A stretch of DNA of 64,000 nt from Dehalococcoides mccartyi CG5 (GCF_000830885.1 NZ_CP006951.1:310001-374000); one strand, 5' to 3'; numbered from the stretch's first letter, positions 35,524 through 46,414 are shown. The notes: generated by a model from the letters alone, not told the origin. Program-made: numbers and translations.

Positions 35524-36156
35524 GTGGAAATTCCTGTTTATAACGCATCCGGAGAAATCGTAAAGAATATCAATATCAGTGAAGACGTCTTTGGCGTACC
35601 CTTCAATGAAGCTCTGGTTCATCAGGCTTTTGTAGCCCAGCAGGCGAATGCCCGCCAGGGTACTCAGTCAACTAAGACCAGAGGTGAAGTTCAGGGTTCA
35701 AGCCGCAAGATATATCGTCAGAAGGGTACCGGTAATGCCCGCATGGGTACCAACCGCTCACCCGTCAGGCGGCACGGCGGCGTGGCCTTTGGTCCTCGCC
35801 CCAGAGACTTCAGCAAGGATCTTCCCAAAAAGATGCGCCGTCAGGCCATCAGGTGTGTGTTGTCCTTTAAGCTGGAGAGCGGCGAACTGAAGGTTATTGA
35901 CCAACTTAGCTTTGATGAACCTAAAACCAGAGATATGGCAAAAATACTGACAGCTCTTCAGGTAATCTCGCCCACTCTTATAGCGGTAGATAATCCTGAT
36001 ACCAATTTTATCAAGTCTGCTCGCAATATACCGGCAGTCAAGACCACTCCGGCTAATTTGTTGAACATATCTGATATGCTCAAGAATAAGCAACTGGTTA
36101 TGACTGAAGAAGCGGTACGTCAGGTTGAAGAACTCTGGGGTCAGCGCTCAGGCTAA
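35524..36156 (+). CDS. rplD: 50S ribosomal protein L4
   Basis: 210 residues: QANARQGTQSTKTRGEVQGS, the exit-tunnel extension region RQKGTGNARMGTNRSPVRRHG and VAFGPRPRDFS. It starts at GTG 35524, two bases after the L3 stop, with no strong ribosome site, so re-initiation is likely. In E. coli L4 represses the S10 operon; no comparable leader is seen here. Confidence 0.96.
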   Translation: MEIPVYNASGEIVKNINISEDVFGVPFNEALVHQAFVAQQANARQGTQSTKTRGEVQGSSRKIYRQKGTGNARMGTNRSPVRRHGGVAFGPRPRDFSKDLPKKMRRQAIRCVLSFKLESGELKVIDQLSFDEPKTRDMAKILTALQVISPTLIAVDNPDTNFIKSARNIPAVKTTPANLLNISDMLKNKQLVMTEEAVRQVEELWGQRSG

Positions 36157-36168
36157 GGAGAAGGAACA

Positions 36169-36453
36169 ATGAATTTATATGAAGTATTGCGCCGACCGTT
36201 AATATCTGAAAAGAACAGTGTTCATGCTACGCAGAATAAGTACGCTTTTGAAATAGCCAAGGGGGCTAACAAGCGTATGGTAAAGCTGGCAGTGGAGCAG
36301 GCCTTTAATGTAACGGTTGAAGATGTAAATATGCTTCACATACCGGGCAAGCAAAAGCGGATGGGTCGCAATCTAATCCAAACCGCAGGGTTGCGTAAAG
36401 CCATCATCACTCTCAAAGAGGGTGATAAGATAACTCTATTTGAGGGTGTTTAG
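36169..36453 (+). CDS. rplW: 50S ribosomal protein L23
   Basis: 94 residues: YEVLRRPLISEKNSVHATQNKYAFEIA, VEQAFNVTVEDVN, and the tip KQKRMGRNLIQTAGLRKAIITL. It sits at the tunnel exit as a docking site for trigger factor and SRP. AAGGAGAAGG precedes the ATG. Confidence 0.96.
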   Translation: MNLYEVLRRPLISEKNSVHATQNKYAFEIAKGANKRMVKLAVEQAFNVTVEDVNMLHIPGKQKRMGRNLIQTAGLRKAIITLKEGDKITLFEGV

Positions 36454-36478
36454 TCAAGGAAAGGGTGGTTGATATAAA

Positions 36479-37303
36479 GTGGCAATAAAGATATATCGCC
36501 CTACTTCCCCGGGTCGCCGGCATCACAGTGTTTCCTCCTTTGAGGAAATTACTAAGAGCCGGCCGGAGAGAGCTCTCTTGGTTTCGGTCAAGAATGATTC
36601 AGGCCGAAATAACCAGGGGCGCGTAACCGTTCGCCATAGGGGTGGTGGTAGCAAAACACAGATTCGCGTTATAGATTTCAAACGTAATAAGCTGGATGTG
36701 CCTGGAAGAGTGGCCGCTATCGAGTATGATCCTAACAGGACTGCCCGTATAGCTCTGGTCTTCTACACTGATGGTGAGAAACGCTATATTTTGGCTCCTT
36801 CAGATTTGAAGGTTGGCGATGTGATTATGGCGGGTGAAAATGCTGAGCCCAAGAGCGGCAATGCTCTGCCTCTCAGTTCCATACCCACCGGTACATTCAT
36901 TCATAATATTGAGATTATCAAGGGCAAGGGCGGCATAATGGTACGCAGTGCCGGTGCTGCCGCTCAGCTGATGGCTAAAGAGGATGATTATGCGCTTGTG
37001 CGTTTGCCTTCCGGTGAAATGCGCAAGGTGCGGAGTGATTGCTCTGCTACCGTAGGCCAGATTGGCAATATAGAGCATGGTACCCTTGAAATAGGTAAGG
37101 CTGGGCGCAACCGCCACTTGGGTTGGAGACCGACTGTCAGAGGTTCTGCCATGTCACCCAACAACCATCCTCACGGCGGTGGTGAATGTCGCTGTCCTAT
37201 TGGTATGACCGGGCCGAAAACTCCCTGGGGTAAACCGGCTTTGGGTTATCGTACCCGCAAGGCTAAATACTCTGACAAACTTATCGTGAAGCGGAGGGGG
37301 TAA
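36479..37303 (+). CDS. rplB: 50S ribosomal protein L2
   Basis: 274 residues with [42 protein letters not shown], and the peptidyl-transferase-near [18 protein letters not shown] carrying the conserved His. GTG start at 36479. Confidence 0.97.
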   Translation: MAIKIYRPTSPGRRHHSVSSFEEITKSRPERALLVSVKNDSGRNNQGRVTVRHRGGGSKTQIRVIDFKRNKLDVPGRVAAIEYDPNRTARIALVFYTDGEKRYILAPSDLKVGDVIMAGENAEPKSGNALPLSSIPTGTFIHNIEIIKGKGGIMVRSAGAAAQLMAKEDDYALVRLPSGEMRKVRSDCSATVGQIGNIEHGTLEIGKAGRNRHLGWRPTVRGSAMSPNNHPHGGGECRCPIGMTGPKTPWGKPALGYRTRKAKYSDKLIVKRRG

Positions 37304-37309
37304 AGAATA

Positions 37310-37591
37310 ATGTCACGTTCTGTTAAAAAAGGGCCGGCTCTTTGCCCTAAACTTATGAAAAAAGTGGAGGTAGCCAGTGCTACCAACCAGAAGTCCATTA
37401 TCAAGACTTGGGCTCGCTGGTCCACCATTACCCCGCTCATGGTTGGTTTGAATGTGGGTGTACATGACGGCAGACGCCACGTGCCCATATACATAACCGA
37501 AAACATGGTAGGGCATAAGCTGGGAGAATTTACCACCACCAGAAATTTCCGCGGTCATGCTAAAGCGGAAAAGGTATCTCAGGTAAAATAG
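37310..37591 (+). CDS. rpsS: 30S ribosomal protein S19
   Basis: 93 residues: [41 protein letters not shown] and [17 protein letters not shown]. 30S head protein near the A site finger. It starts 6 bases after rplB. Confidence 0.96.
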   Translation: MSRSVKKGPALCPKLMKKVEVASATNQKSIIKTWARWSTITPLMVGLNVGVHDGRRHVPIYITENMVGHKLGEFTTTRNFRGHAKAEKVSQVK

Positions 37592-37621
37592 TGAAGTTAA
37601 CCGGGTAGGGTAGGTTATAAA

Positions 37622-37951
37622 ATGGAAGTAAAAGCAATAGTAAAGGACACCGGATATTCAGCGCTTAAGGTAAGACTGTGCGTTGATCTGGTCCGTGGCA
37701 AGAAAGTAAGTGAGGCTATTACATTGCTTCGCTTTATGACCTCGCCTACGGCCAAGGTAGTATCCAAAGTAATAAAATCAGCCGCAGCTAATGCGGAGAA
37801 TAATTTCCAAATGAATCCGGCTGATTTAAAAATATCACAGATTTATGCAGATGAAGCGCGAATGCTCAAGCGGATGCGTCCTCAGGCCAGAGGCCGGGTT
37901 TCGCCAATATTAAAGCGCTCCAGCCATATAACTGTTGTCGTGGCTGACTAG
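37622..37951 (+). CDS. rplV: 50S ribosomal protein L22
   Basis: 109 residues: GYSALKVRLCVDLVRGKKVSEA, SAAANAENNFQM, and the tunnel hairpin DEARMLKRMRPQARGRVSPILKR region (about 78-100). It lines the nascent-chain tunnel. Confidence 0.96.
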   Translation: MEVKAIVKDTGYSALKVRLCVDLVRGKKVSEAITLLRFMTSPTAKVVSKVIKSAAANAENNFQMNPADLKISQIYADEARMLKRMRPQARGRVSPILKRSSHITVVVAD

Positions 37952-37959
37952 GAGGGTTA

Positions 37960-38796
37960 ATGGGACGCAAAGTTCATCCAATCGGGTTTAGACTTGGCAT
38001 TATTAAAGACTGGAGTGCTAAATGGCACGCCAGTGATAAAAACTTTGCCGAATGCCTTACTGAAGATCTTAAACTTCGCAAGGCTATCTCAAAGAAGTAT
38101 GTAGATGCCGCTATCTCTCAGGTAGATATTGAGCGCCAGTCCAACAAAGTGACCGTTTCCGTCCGGACTGCACGGCCGGGTATTGTAATCGGACGCGGCG
38201 GTCAGCGTGTTGATGAAATGCGCCATTTCCTGGAAGATTTAATTGGCAAAAAGGTTCAGTTGAATATTGTAGAAATATCTCAGGCTGAGCTTGACGCCTT
38301 TCTGGTTGCCCGGAGTGTGGCAGAGCAGATTGAACGCCGTGTTGCTTACAGGCGTGCCATGAAGCAAGCCATTTTCCGCAGCATGCAGGCTGGTGCCAAG
38401 GGTATTAAAATATGTGCCTCAGGTCGTCTGGGCGGCGTAGAAATTGCCCGGCGCGAGGTAATGCACGAGGGGCGTGTTCCTTTGCACACCCTGAGAGCTG
38501 ACATTGATTACGGATGCACCAGGGCTCACACTGCCCTTGGTGATGTAGGTATAAAGGTATGGGTATACCGTGGTGATATCCTGCCCGAAGCTAAAGAGAA
38601 ATCTGAATCCGAAGTAACGGAAATGGCTGCTGTTATGGCTGATGCTCCTGCCGCAGTTGTTACCGAAACCAAGGTTGCTGATATTGCGGCCAAACCCAAG
38701 AGGGTTGTTAAGAAGGCCGAAGCTGAGATTCCCGCTGAAGAAAAACCCAAGCGTGTAGTCAAAAAAGCTGAGAACATAACCAAGGAAGAGGAATAA
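37960..38796 (+). CDS. rpsC: 30S ribosomal protein S3 with repeat-bearing C-terminal extension
   Basis: 278 residues, longer than the roughly 210-235 of most bacteria. The core is normal: [14 protein letters not shown], the KH domain with [15 protein letters not shown], and [21 protein letters not shown]. From about residue 205 an Ala/Val/Glu/Lys tail adds two copies of [10 protein letters not shown] (about 246-255 and 263-272). S3 forms the mRNA entry helicase; the tail is likely flexible and may contact RNA, which is inference. Confidence 0.96.
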   Translation: MGRKVHPIGFRLGIIKDWSAKWHASDKNFAECLTEDLKLRKAISKKYVDAAISQVDIERQSNKVTVSVRTARPGIVIGRGGQRVDEMRHFLEDLIGKKVQLNIVEISQAELDAFLVARSVAEQIERRVAYRRAMKQAIFRSMQAGAKGIKICASGRLGGVEIARREVMHEGRVPLHTLRADIDYGCTRAHTALGDVGIKVWVYRGDILPEAKEKSESEVTEMAAVMADAPAAVVTETKVADIAAKPKRVVKKAEAEIPAEEKPKRVVKKAENITKEEE

Positions 38797-38797
38797 T

Positions 38798-39247
38798 ATG
38801 CTCCAACCCAAGCGTGTTAAGTTTAGGAAGGTACAGCGCGGGCGTCGTGACGGGGCTGCCCATAAAGGCAACACAGTTGCTTTCGGTGAATTTGCTTTGC
38901 AGTCTCTTGAGGCCGGCTGGATTACCGCCCGCCAGATAGAGGCTACACGCCGGGCAATCACCCGTTATATCCGCCGCGGCGGTCAGGTTTGGATACGGAT
39001 TTTCCCTGACAAACCCATTACCAAGAAACCGGCTGAAACCCGTCAGGGTGGAGGTAAAGGTGCTCCGGAAGAATGGGTAGCGGTAGTAAGGCGTGGCCGG
39101 ATAATGTTTGAAATCGGCGGGGTAACCCCTGAAGCAGCCAAAGAGGCTATGCGGCTTGCGTCTTATAAAATGCCGGTAAAGACCCGTTTTGTGGCTCGTG
39201 ATATACCCGTAGTTGCGGGAGAAACTGAAGTTGAGGAGGCTGAGTAA
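38798..39247 (+). CDS. rplP: 50S ribosomal protein L16
   Basis: 149 residues: [59 protein letters not shown] and PVKTRFVAR. It positions tRNA at the A/P sites. It starts two bases after the S3 stop. Confidence 0.96.
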   Translation: MLQPKRVKFRKVQRGRRDGAAHKGNTVAFGEFALQSLEAGWITARQIEATRRAITRYIRRGGQVWIRIFPDKPITKKPAETRQGGGKGAPEEWVAVVRRGRIMFEIGGVTPEAAKEAMRLASYKMPVKTRFVARDIPVVAGETEVEEAE

Positions 39248-39248
39248 T

Positions 39249-39446
39249 ATGAATATAAGTGATATTCGCGGCCTTTCTGATACTGAAATAAAGAAGAAGC
39301 TTGAAGATTCCCATAAGGAGCTTTTTGAGCTCAGACTGAAGCTTTCTACCAGGCAGTTAGTAAATCACCGAGAGCTTCCCCGGGTAAAAAATGACATTGC
39401 CCGCATTCTAACCGTAATGCGTGAGCGCGAACTGCAGATAAGGTAG
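39249..39446 (+). CDS. rpmC: 50S ribosomal protein L29
   Basis: 65 residues: MNISDIRGLSDTEIKKKLED, KELFELRLKLSTRQL, and ARILTVMRERELQ. The ATG at 39249 is used; the longer open frame from 39213 is the rplP tail. A GAGGAGG lies inside the end of rplP. Confidence 0.95.
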   Translation: MNISDIRGLSDTEIKKKLEDSHKELFELRLKLSTRQLVNHRELPRVKNDIARILTVMRERELQIR

Positions 39447-39453
39447 GACTGAT

Positions 39454-39726
39454 ATGGAGATAAAAAACAAAACCCGAATCGGTCATGTGATCAGCGATAA
39501 GATGGAAAAAACCATTGTGGTGGGTATTGATGTAGTCAAACGTCATCCCCTTTACAAAAAGACTTATCGCCGGACTATGAAATATCTGGTTCATGATGAA
39601 AAAAACGAAGCTAAAATTGGTGATATGATTGAAATAGTTGAATGCCGCCCCATCTCTAAGGGGAAATACTGGCGGCTCAGCAAGATAATCACCAAGGGCC
39701 ACATTGTTGCGGCTCAGGAAGCATAG
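39454..39726 (+). CDS. rpsQ: 30S ribosomal protein S17
   Basis: 90 residues: RIGHVISDKMEKTIVVGIDVV, HPLYKKTYRRTMKYLVHDE and IGDMIEIVECRPISKGKYWRL. OB-fold protein binding the 16S 5' domain. Confidence 0.96.
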   Translation: MEIKNKTRIGHVISDKMEKTIVVGIDVVKRHPLYKKTYRRTMKYLVHDEKNEAKIGDMIEIVECRPISKGKYWRLSKIITKGHIVAAQEA

Positions 39727-39741
39727 TTCTGGAGAGAAGAG

Positions 39742-40110
39742 ATGGTTCAACAGTATACCAGGTTAAACGTAGCAGATAATACCGGCGCTAAGAAAATAAT
39801 GTGCATCAACGTTTTGGGCGGAAGCCACAAAATACAAGCTAAAGTTGGTGATGTTATAGTAGCTGCGGTAAAAAAATCCAGCCCTGATGCCCAGGCTAAA
39901 TCCGGCACGGTGGTAAAGGCTGTTGTGGTACGCATTACCAAGCCTTATGCCCGCCCGGATGGCTCTTATATAAAGTTTGATGATAACGCTGCAGTTATTC
40001 TGAATGACAAGATGGAGCCCAAAGGCACCCGTATTTTTGGCCCGGTGGCCCGCGAGCTTCGTGATAAAAAATTCACCAAGATCTTGTCGCTGGCGCCTGA
40101 GGTATTGTAG
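39742..40110 (+). CDS. rplN: 50S ribosomal protein L14
   Basis: 122 residues, family length: [53 protein letters not shown] and [17 protein letters not shown]. It forms an intersubunit bridge and is the RsfS target. Confidence 0.97.
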   Translation: MVQQYTRLNVADNTGAKKIMCINVLGGSHKIQAKVGDVIVAAVKKSSPDAQAKSGTVVKAVVVRITKPYARPDGSYIKFDDNAAVILNDKMEPKGTRIFGPVARELRDKKFTKILSLAPEVL

Positions 40111-40120
40111 AGGTACTTAG

Positions 40121-40432
40121 ATGAGACTGAAGAAAAACGATAACGTGCTGGTAATTGCCGGTAAGGACAAGGGTAAAACCGGTAAGGTTCGTTACGCCTA
40201 TCCCCGTACTGACAGAGTACTAGTGGAGGGCGTGAACATGATAAAGCGGCATTCACGTGCCAAAGGTCAGGCCAAACAGGCCGGCATTATTGAACGTGAA
40301 GCTCCTTTACATGTTTCAAATTTGATGTTGCTTTGCAGTAAATGCAACAAACCGGCTCGTATTGGCAGCCGGGAATTGGCGGACGGTAAAAGTGTACGCT
40401 ACTGCAAATCCTGCAATGAGGTAATTGACTAA
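40121..40432 (+). CDS. rplX: 50S ribosomal protein L24
   Basis: 103 residues: [19 protein letters not shown] (KOW motif) and a C-terminal pair CSKC / CKSC (about 73-98), common in L24 of thermophile-type and Gram-positive lineages and likely a small zinc ribbon. Its TAA shares bases with the rplE ATG (TAATG). Confidence 0.95.
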   Translation: MRLKKNDNVLVIAGKDKGKTGKVRYAYPRTDRVLVEGVNMIKRHSRAKGQAKQAGIIEREAPLHVSNLMLLCSKCNKPARIGSRELADGKSVRYCKSCNEVID

Positions 40433-40971
40433 TGCTTAAGGTAGAGGAACGTTACACTAACGCTGTACCTGAACTTCAAAAGTTCTTCAATTATGGGAAT
40501 ATTATGCAGGTGCCCAAGCTGGTAAAAGTGGTTATAAACACCGGTGTAGGCGAGGCTGTATCCAACTCCAAGGCAATGGAAACTGCGGAAGCAGACATTG
40601 TTGCCATTGCTGGGCAGCATCCCGTAGTCACCCGTGCCAAACGTTCTGTTGCCAACTTTAAGCTGAGGGCCGGTATGCCCATCGGTTTAAAGGTCACCCT
40701 GCGCGGCCAGAGGATGTATGATTTCCTTAACAAATTGTTCTTCATTACTCTGCCCCGTGTACGAGATTTTCAGGGCGTTCCCAATACCGCTTTTGATGAG
40801 CGTGGCAACTACACTTTAGGTTTTAAAGACCATTCGGTTTTCCCTGAGATTGATTTTAACAAGATTGAGAAACCGCGCGGTCTGGAAATTTGTATTGTAA
40901 CTACCGCCAACACACCTGAAGAAGGCAAGAAGCTCTTGGAACTCTTGGGCATGCCTTTCAGTAAGGATTAG
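40432..40971 (+). CDS. rplE: 50S ribosomal protein L5
   Basis: 179 residues: [58 protein letters not shown], and the C-terminal [21 protein letters not shown]. It binds 5S rRNA and P-site tRNA. It starts in the L24 stop (TAATG). Confidence 0.97.
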   Translation: MLKVEERYTNAVPELQKFFNYGNIMQVPKLVKVVINTGVGEAVSNSKAMETAEADIVAIAGQHPVVTRAKRSVANFKLRAGMPIGLKVTLRGQRMYDFLNKLFFITLPRVRDFQGVPNTAFDERGNYTLGFKDHSVFPEIDFNKIEKPRGLEICIVTTANTPEEGKKLLELLGMPFSKD

Positions 40972-40979
40972 AGGAGACT

Positions 40980-41165
40980 ATGGCTAAAACATCTAAAATT
41001 GTTCAATCCCAGCGCGCATCCAAGTTCAAGGTGCAGCACCATAACCGTTGTAGCCGGTGTGGTCGTCCCAGGGGCTATATTAACAGGTTTGGTTTATGCC
41101 GCATCTGTTTCCGCGAGCTGGCGTTACAGGGACAGATACCTGGTGTCCGAAAGTCCAGTTGGTAG
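40980..41165 (+). CDS. rpsZ: 30S ribosomal protein S14, zinc-binding type
   Basis: 61 residues: the short S14 form with two CxxC knuckles, [10 protein letters not shown] and CRICFRELA, which bind zinc. No second, zinc-free S14 is seen in the window. GAGGAG precedes the ATG. Confidence 0.96.
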   Translation: MAKTSKIVQSQRASKFKVQHHNRCSRCGRPRGYINRFGLCRICFRELALQGQIPGVRKSSW

Positions 41166-41198
41166 GGTATAATTGAGGTTTAATAACGGGGGTTTACG

Positions 41199-41594
41199 AT
41201 GATCTCTGATCCGATTGCAGATATGTTAACAAGAATACGAAATGGCGTAATGGCCAGACACGAGGTAGTAATCATGCCGGCTTCCCGGATGAAACAGTAC
41301 CTTGCCAAGGTCATGAAACAAGAAGGCTTTATTGCCGGTTATGAAGTGATTGGCGCCAAGCCCAAACGTCAGCTGAAAATAGTTCTTCGCTATGACGAAG
41401 GTGGTGCTTCCTTCGTCAGCGGGCTGGAAAGAATCAGCAAGCCCGGTCTTCGGGTTTACGTACAGCGGGGCGAAATCCCCCGTGTTTACGGCGGTTTGGG
41501 TGTTGCCATTGTCTCCACCTCAAAGGGTGTTATGACTGGTTCACAGGCCTGGCGCCAGGGGCTCGGTGGCGAGCTGCTTTGCAAAGTCTGGTAA
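41199..41594 (+). CDS. rpsH: 30S ribosomal protein S8
   Basis: 131 residues: [20 protein letters not shown], the SKPGLRVYV core and the C-terminal [19 protein letters not shown]. It binds helix 21 of 16S rRNA; in E. coli it represses the spc operon. Confidence 0.96.
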
Positions 41595-41609
41595 ACTAGA
41601 GGTTTTGAT

Positions 41610-42158
41610 ATGTCTAGAATAGGTAAAATGCCGATAAAAGTTCCACCTGGCATAAAGGTGGATATAAACGGGAATGATGTAACTGTTAAAGGCCCCAAGG
41701 GGACACTTAGCAGAAGCTTCAGGCCTGAAGTAACCATTAACCGGGAGGGTGATTATTTGGTAGTAGCCCCGGTGGGTACAGACAAGGCCACCAGGTCTTT
41801 CTTTGGCCTTAGCCGGACCCTTTTGGATAATATGATTGTGGGTGTCAAAGACGGTTTTGACAAGAACCTGGAAATCGTGGGCGTGGGTATGCGTGCTGAT
41901 AAAGACGGCGACAAGGTTGTCTTTAAGGTAGGCTTTTCACACTCTGTTACAGTAGCTCCTCCGGCGGGCATCACTTTGAGTGTAGACGGTACCACCAAGG
42001 TCAAGGTATCCGGTATAAATAAAGAAGATGTAGGCCAGATGGCTGCTGAAATCAGGTCTATCAGAAAACCCGATCATTATATGGGCAAGGGTATCAGATA
42101 TGCCGGCGAATATGTACGCATCAAACCCGGCAAGGCTATAGGAAAGGGTGCTAAGTAA
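41610..42158 (+). CDS. rplF: 50S ribosomal protein L6
   Basis: 182 residues: [32 protein letters not shown], and the C-terminal [23 protein letters not shown] region. Two tandem L6 folds. The stop shares TAATG with rplR. Confidence 0.97.
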   Translation: MSRIGKMPIKVPPGIKVDINGNDVTVKGPKGTLSRSFRPEVTINREGDYLVVAPVGTDKATRSFFGLSRTLLDNMIVGVKDGFDKNLEIVGVGMRADKDGDKVVFKVGFSHSVTVAPPAGITLSVDGTTKVKVSGINKEDVGQMAAEIRSIRKPDHYMGKGIRYAGEYVRIKPGKAIGKGAK

Positions 42159-42523
42159 TGGCTAAAGTAAATGCCAGAGAAGCGCGAATAGTTCGGCACG
42201 AACGGTTACGCAAGAAGGTCAGCGGTACAGAAGCCCGCCCCAGATTATGCGTTTTCCGGAGTATCGAAAACATTTATACTCAGGTAATTAATGATAACTG
42301 TGGTTCAACCCTTGTTCAGGCCTCCACCAAGGATGCCGAGCTGAAGGCTGAGCTGGACGGTAAGACTAAAACCGAACAGGCAGTTGTTATAGGCAACTTG
42401 ATTGCGAAACGGTCTCTTGAAGCAGGCATCTCGGAAGTAGTTTTTGACCGCGGCGGTTACAAATATCATGGCCGGGTCAAGGCTTTGGCTGAGGCTGCCC
42501 GCTCTGGTGGCCTGAAATTCTAA
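42158..42523 (+). CDS. rplR: 50S ribosomal protein L18
   Basis: 121 residues: [40 protein letters not shown], and [20 protein letters not shown]. It binds 5S rRNA with L5. Confidence 0.97.
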   Translation: MAKVNAREARIVRHERLRKKVSGTEARPRLCVFRSIENIYTQVINDNCGSTLVQASTKDAELKAELDGKTKTEQAVVIGNLIAKRSLEAGISEVVFDRGGYKYHGRVKALAEAARSGGLKF

Positions 42524-42539
42524 GGAGGACGGAAAAGAC

Positions 42540-43058
42540 GTGTTAGCTAAGGTAGAAAGAATCGATCCTTCTGAGCTTGAATTGAATGACAAGCTTATAT
42601 TTATTAACCGCGTAACCAAGGTGGTTAAAGGCGGTAAGCGCATGGGTTTTGCAGCTCTGGTAGTAACCGGAGACGGCAAAAATCACGTAGGTATTGGCGT
42701 AGGCAAGGCTAAGGAAGTTCCTTCAGCTATTTCCAAAGCCAGTGCCAATGCCAAGCGCAATCTTTCCCGTATACTTTTAAATGGGACTACTGTTCCTCAT
42801 GAAATCGTTTTCAAGTATGGCGCCGCCCAGGTTTTACTGAAACCGGCTGCTCCCGGTACCGGCATTATAGCCGGCGGCAGTGTGCGGGCAGTATTGGAAT
42901 CCACTGGTATCAAGGATGTTTTGACCAAGTCTATGGGTTGCAGCAACAAGGCTAACGTTGCCAAGGCTACTTTAGGCGGTTTGACTGCTATGCGGGATCC
43001 CAAAGCTACTGTTACCAAGCGGCGCTCTTCGTTGAAAGAGGAGGCTACTGGTGGCTAA
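42540..43058 (+). CDS. rpsE: 30S ribosomal protein S5
   Basis: 172 residues: [20 protein letters not shown], the S5 signature [20 protein letters not shown] and [24 protein letters not shown] start at 42540 with AAGGAGG some 12 bases upstream. The stop overlaps the rpmD GTG start by 8 bases. Confidence 0.96.
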   Translation: MLAKVERIDPSELELNDKLIFINRVTKVVKGGKRMGFAALVVTGDGKNHVGIGVGKAKEVPSAISKASANAKRNLSRILLNGTTVPHEIVFKYGAAQVLLKPAAPGTGIIAGGSVRAVLESTGIKDVLTKSMGCSNKANVAKATLGGLTAMRDPKATVTKRRSSLKEEATGG

Positions 43059-43233
43059 GATTAAGATTACTTGGGTAAAAAGTACTATCGGGTATAAGTT
43101 TGACCAAGCGGCCACTATCAAGGCTCTTGGTTTCAAAAAATTAAATCAGAGTGTTATACAGGATGACTCTTCTGCCATACGTGGCATGATACTAAAGGTG
43201 AGGCATCTTGTTGTTCTGGAAGAGGTGACCTAG
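43051..43233 (+). CDS. rpmD: 50S ribosomal protein L30
   Basis: 60 residues: [20 protein letters not shown] and GLKKLN-like GFKKLNQSV, the usual L30 core. GTG start inside the rpsE end; its TAG overlaps the rplO GTG (TAGTG). Confidence 0.95.
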   Translation: MAKIKITWVKSTIGYKFDQAATIKALGFKKLNQSVIQDDSSAIRGMILKVRHLVVLEEVT

Positions 43234-43694
43234 TGAGACTGCATGAACTTTCTCCAGCCCCCGGTTCAAGAAAAGACCGCAAGCGGGTAGGCCGCGGCGA
43301 TGCTGGACGGGGTAACTATTCGGGACGCGGCATGAAGGGTCAAAAAGCCCGCTCCGGTGGTGCTACCCGGCCCGGTTTTGAAGGTGGCCAGTTACCCATA
43401 TATTTGCGTCTTCCCCGGAAACGCGGGTTCTTTAATCCCTTTCGGATTAAGTACGCTGTGGTAAATATTGAACAGCTAAATATGTTTGAAGCTGGCACTG
43501 AGGTCACTCCTGAGACCCTGCTGGCGGCAGGCTTAATAAGGAACTTTGTAAAACCGGTAAAAATACTTTCCTCCGGACATATTGACCGGGCTCTGGAAGT
43601 AAGCGCCCATAAATTTTCGCAGGCAGCCAAGGCTCAAATTGAAGCTGCTGGCGGTAAGGTACAGGAAATAGACTATGCGGCAGAAATCGAGTAG
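43233..43694 (+). CDS. rplO: 50S ribosomal protein L15
   Basis: 153 residues: [52 protein letters not shown], and C-terminal [20 protein letters not shown] start overlapping rpmD by one base. Confidence 0.96.
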   Translation: MRLHELSPAPGSRKDRKRVGRGDAGRGNYSGRGMKGQKARSGGATRPGFEGGQLPIYLRLPRKRGFFNPFRIKYAVVNIEQLNMFEAGTEVTPETLLAAGLIRNFVKPVKILSSGHIDRALEVSAHKFSQAAKAQIEAAGGKVQEIDYAAEIE

Positions 43695-44991
43695 ACCACG
43701 CCTCTTGCAGGCGATGATTGACGCTTTCAGCTTGCCTGATCTAAGGCGTCGGTTGCTGATTACTTTAGGGATATTGATTGCGGCACGTTTCATTGCACAT
43801 GTGCCGCTTCCTGGCGTTGATTCAGTTGCGCTTCAGGAATTGTTTGACCAGAATGGAGCGCTGGGTATGCTGGATCTGTTTTCCGGCGGTGCCATGCGCT
43901 ATTTCAGTGTGGCGGCTTTGGGTGTCTACCCTTACATCACCGCTTCCATTATTATGACTTTGCTTACGCCGGTTATCCCAAAACTTTCCGCACTTTCCAA
44001 AGAGGGTGATGCCGGGCGTAACAAGATTAACACCATAACCCACTGGTTGGCAGTACCGACGGCTGCTTTGGCCGGTTACAGCCAGTTGCTTCTTCTCCAG
44101 AGGGAAGGAGCGGTGGCTCAAACTGAGCCTTTAGCGGCAATTGCCATTGTTCTCTCAATTGTGGCCGGTACCATGTTTATGGTCTGGCTGGGCGAACAGA
44201 TTACCAGCTATGGCATAGGTAATGGTATTTCACTGATTATCTTCGCCGGTATCGTAGCCGGTCTGCCGGATATGATTGGGCGGGGTTTGATGGCTTCTGA
44301 CCAGTTTGCGGGTTTGGCTGTATATGCCTTTATGGCTCTTTTGACTACAGTTTTGATAGTTATCTTTACTGAAGCACACCGCAGAATCCCTGTTCAGTAT
44401 GCCCAGACTGTTATCCGCAGCGGCAAAATGTATAGGCGTGGCGGCGAGAGCCACATACCCTTGCGGGTTAACTCTGCCGGTATGATCCCCCTCATTTTTG
44501 CCTCTGCTTTGGTAATGCTACCGGGTTTGGTGGCCAGTTATTTCATGGCAGGGTCAACTGCCGAACCGAATTTTTGGAATAGTGTTTACACTATATTCAG
44601 CTCTAGTGCCTCCATGCCAGGAGGGTTGGTATACTGGAGTCTTTACTTCTTTATGACTATAATCTTCGCCTTTTTCTACACCATGGTGACTTTTGAACAG
44701 CAGGATATACCCGGTACTCTCCAGAGGCAAGGCGGTTTTGTGCCCGGCATTCGTCCCGGCAAAATGACCGACCAATACCTGAGCGGTGTTATCGGTCGGA
44801 TTACTTGGGCTGGTGCGCTGTTCCTTGGCTTTGTGGCTATTATGCCCTTTCTTGCCCGTGAAGTCACCGGTATACAGGTTATTCAGCTGTCCAGTTTTGG
44901 TATGCTGATTGTGGTTGGTGTAGCCCTGGATACTATGAAGCAGCTCGAAGCGCAGCTTGTAATGCGGCGTTACGAGGGCTTTATTAAGTAG
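43675..44991 (+). CDS. secY: Protein translocase subunit SecY
   Basis: Channel-forming subunit of the Sec translocon. The 438 residues have about ten hydrophobic segments, with signatures [33 protein letters not shown], the TM5 region [17 protein letters not shown], and the cytosolic loop [12 protein letters not shown] 43675 lies inside rplO with AGGAA 7 bases upstream. Homologues often start near [13 protein letters not shown], so ATG 43714 is an alternative. Confidence 0.95.
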   Translation: MRQKSSRPRLLQAMIDAFSLPDLRRRLLITLGILIAARFIAHVPLPGVDSVALQELFDQNGALGMLDLFSGGAMRYFSVAALGVYPYITASIIMTLLTPVIPKLSALSKEGDAGRNKINTITHWLAVPTAALAGYSQLLLLQREGAVAQTEPLAAIAIVLSIVAGTMFMVWLGEQITSYGIGNGISLIIFAGIVAGLPDMIGRGLMASDQFAGLAVYAFMALLTTVLIVIFTEAHRRIPVQYAQTVIRSGKMYRRGGESHIPLRVNSAGMIPLIFASALVMLPGLVASYFMAGSTAEPNFWNSVYTIFSSSASMPGGLVYWSLYFFMTIIFAFFYTMVTFEQQDIPGTLQRQGGFVPGIRPGKMTDQYLSGVIGRITWAGALFLGFVAIMPFLAREVTGIQVIQLSSFGMLIVVGVALDTMKQLEAQLVMRRYEGFIK

Positions 44992-45000
44992 TCAAGAATA

Positions 45001-45651
45001 GTGTATAATGTTATTTTCCTTGGAGCCCCGGGTTCGGGCAAAGGCACGCAAGGTGAAGTAGTTGCCAAAGAACTCAAGCTGGCGCATATGGCTACAGGTG
45101 ATTTGTTTCGCAAAGCTATAGAGTGCGGTGATGAGTTGGGTGATACCGTTAAGTCCTATATGGAACGGGGCGAACTGGTGCCGGATGAGATTACCATTAG
45201 TGTGGTCTTGAAGCACCTTGCAGGTTTAACAGATGTTACCGGAATTATCCTGGATGGATTTCCCCGAAGTCTGCGACAAGCCGAAGCGCTGGATGAAGCG
45301 CTGGTACAGCAGGGACAAGGGATTGGCAGGGTAATATATATAAATGTGCCGGGAGATGAGCTTGTCCGGCGCTTGAGCGGCCGCTGGGTTTGCCGAAGTT
45401 GTCAGTCACCTTATCAGAGTGGCTGTGCGGAGGTAACCAAGGGAAAATGTAGCCGCTGTCAGGGTGGGTTATATCAGCGTCCTGATGATACACCGGAAAC
45501 TGTAAAGGAAAGGCTCAAAGTGTACTTTAGCAAAACAGCGCCTCTTATTGAATACTACCGCTCAAAGGGTAAGCTCAGTGAGATAGATGGTATGGCTGAA
45601 ATATCAGAGGTTACCAAACGTATTATATCAGCTATAAAGTGCGGTAAGTAA
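45001..45651 (+). CDS. adk: Adenylate kinase, zinc-LID type
   Basis: 216 residues: P-loop FLGAPGSGKGTQGEV (6-20), GDLFRKAIE, LDGFPRSLRQAEAL, and a long LID carrying CRSC and CSRC pairs (about 127-157) that should bind structural zinc. It interconverts 2 ADP with AMP and ATP. GTG start 9 bases after secY, the usual secY-adk-map-infA order. Confidence 0.96.
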   Translation: MYNVIFLGAPGSGKGTQGEVVAKELKLAHMATGDLFRKAIECGDELGDTVKSYMERGELVPDEITISVVLKHLAGLTDVTGIILDGFPRSLRQAEALDEALVQQGQGIGRVIYINVPGDELVRRLSGRWVCRSCQSPYQSGCAEVTKGKCSRCQGGLYQRPDDTPETVKERLKVYFSKTAPLIEYYRSKGKLSEIDGMAEISEVTKRIISAIKCGK

Positions 45652-45658
45652 CCGGTTT

Positions 45659-46414
45659 ATGGCCATAATACTGAAAACCGAAAAAGAAATTGCTATAATG
45701 CGGCGGGCTGGTCATATACTGGCGGTTGCTTTAGAAGAAGTTAAGAAGAATGTCAGACCGGGAATAACTACCCGGGAGCTGGACGAGATAGCTGAAAGGG
45801 AACTGTTACGCAGGGGGACTACTCCTTCGTTCAAAGGTTACCAAGGCTTCCCGGCCAGTCTTTGTGCGTCTGTTAACGAAGAAATTGTTCACGGCATACC
45901 CGGGGGACGGGTATTAAAAGAAGGCGACATAATATCGCTGGATATAGGCAACATATTAGAAGGATTCCAGGCGGATATGGCCGTAACAGTAGGGGTGGGT
46001 GAAATATCACCTGCCGCCCAACGGTTAATATCTGCTACTCAGGCCGCGTTGACGGTCGGGATTGTTCAAGCCAGGGCAGGCGGGCATCTCGGCGATATAG
46101 GTGCGGCAGTGGAGGAATATGCTCAAAGCAGAGGGTATGGGGTAGTCAGGGAATATACCGGACATGGTATAGGTCGGAATATGCACGAAGACCCCCAGAT
46201 ACCGAACTTTGGCCGCCGGGGTAAAGGCCCGGAATTAAAAAAGGGTATGACATTGGCCATAGAACCAATGTTAAACATTGGCACTGAAAAGACAAAAGTA
46301 GCCCCAGATTGCTGGACAGTGTATACTGCGGATGGTAGTTTGTCGGCTCATTTTGAGCATACAGTTGCCATTACCGATGGTGAGCCGGAAATACTCACCC
46401 TGATTGAAGAATAG
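45659..46414 (+). CDS. map: Methionine aminopeptidase, type I
   Basis: Removes N-terminal Met. The 251 residues have metal ligands in SLDIGNILEGFQADMA (Asp pair), YTGHGIGRNMHEDPQIPNF (His), GMTLAIEPMLN (Glu) and HFEHTVAIT (Glu/His region). There is no N-terminal extension. It starts 7 bases after adk. Confidence 0.96.
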   Translation: MAIILKTEKEIAIMRRAGHILAVALEEVKKNVRPGITTRELDEIAERELLRRGTTPSFKGYQGFPASLCASVNEEIVHGIPGGRVLKEGDIISLDIGNILEGFQADMAVTVGVGEISPAAQRLISATQAALTVGIVQARAGGHLGDIGAAVEEYAQSRGYGVVREYTGHGIGRNMHEDPQIPNFGRRGKGPELKKGMTLAIEPMLNIGTEKTKVAPDCWTVYTADGSLSAHFEHTVAITDGEPEILTLIEE

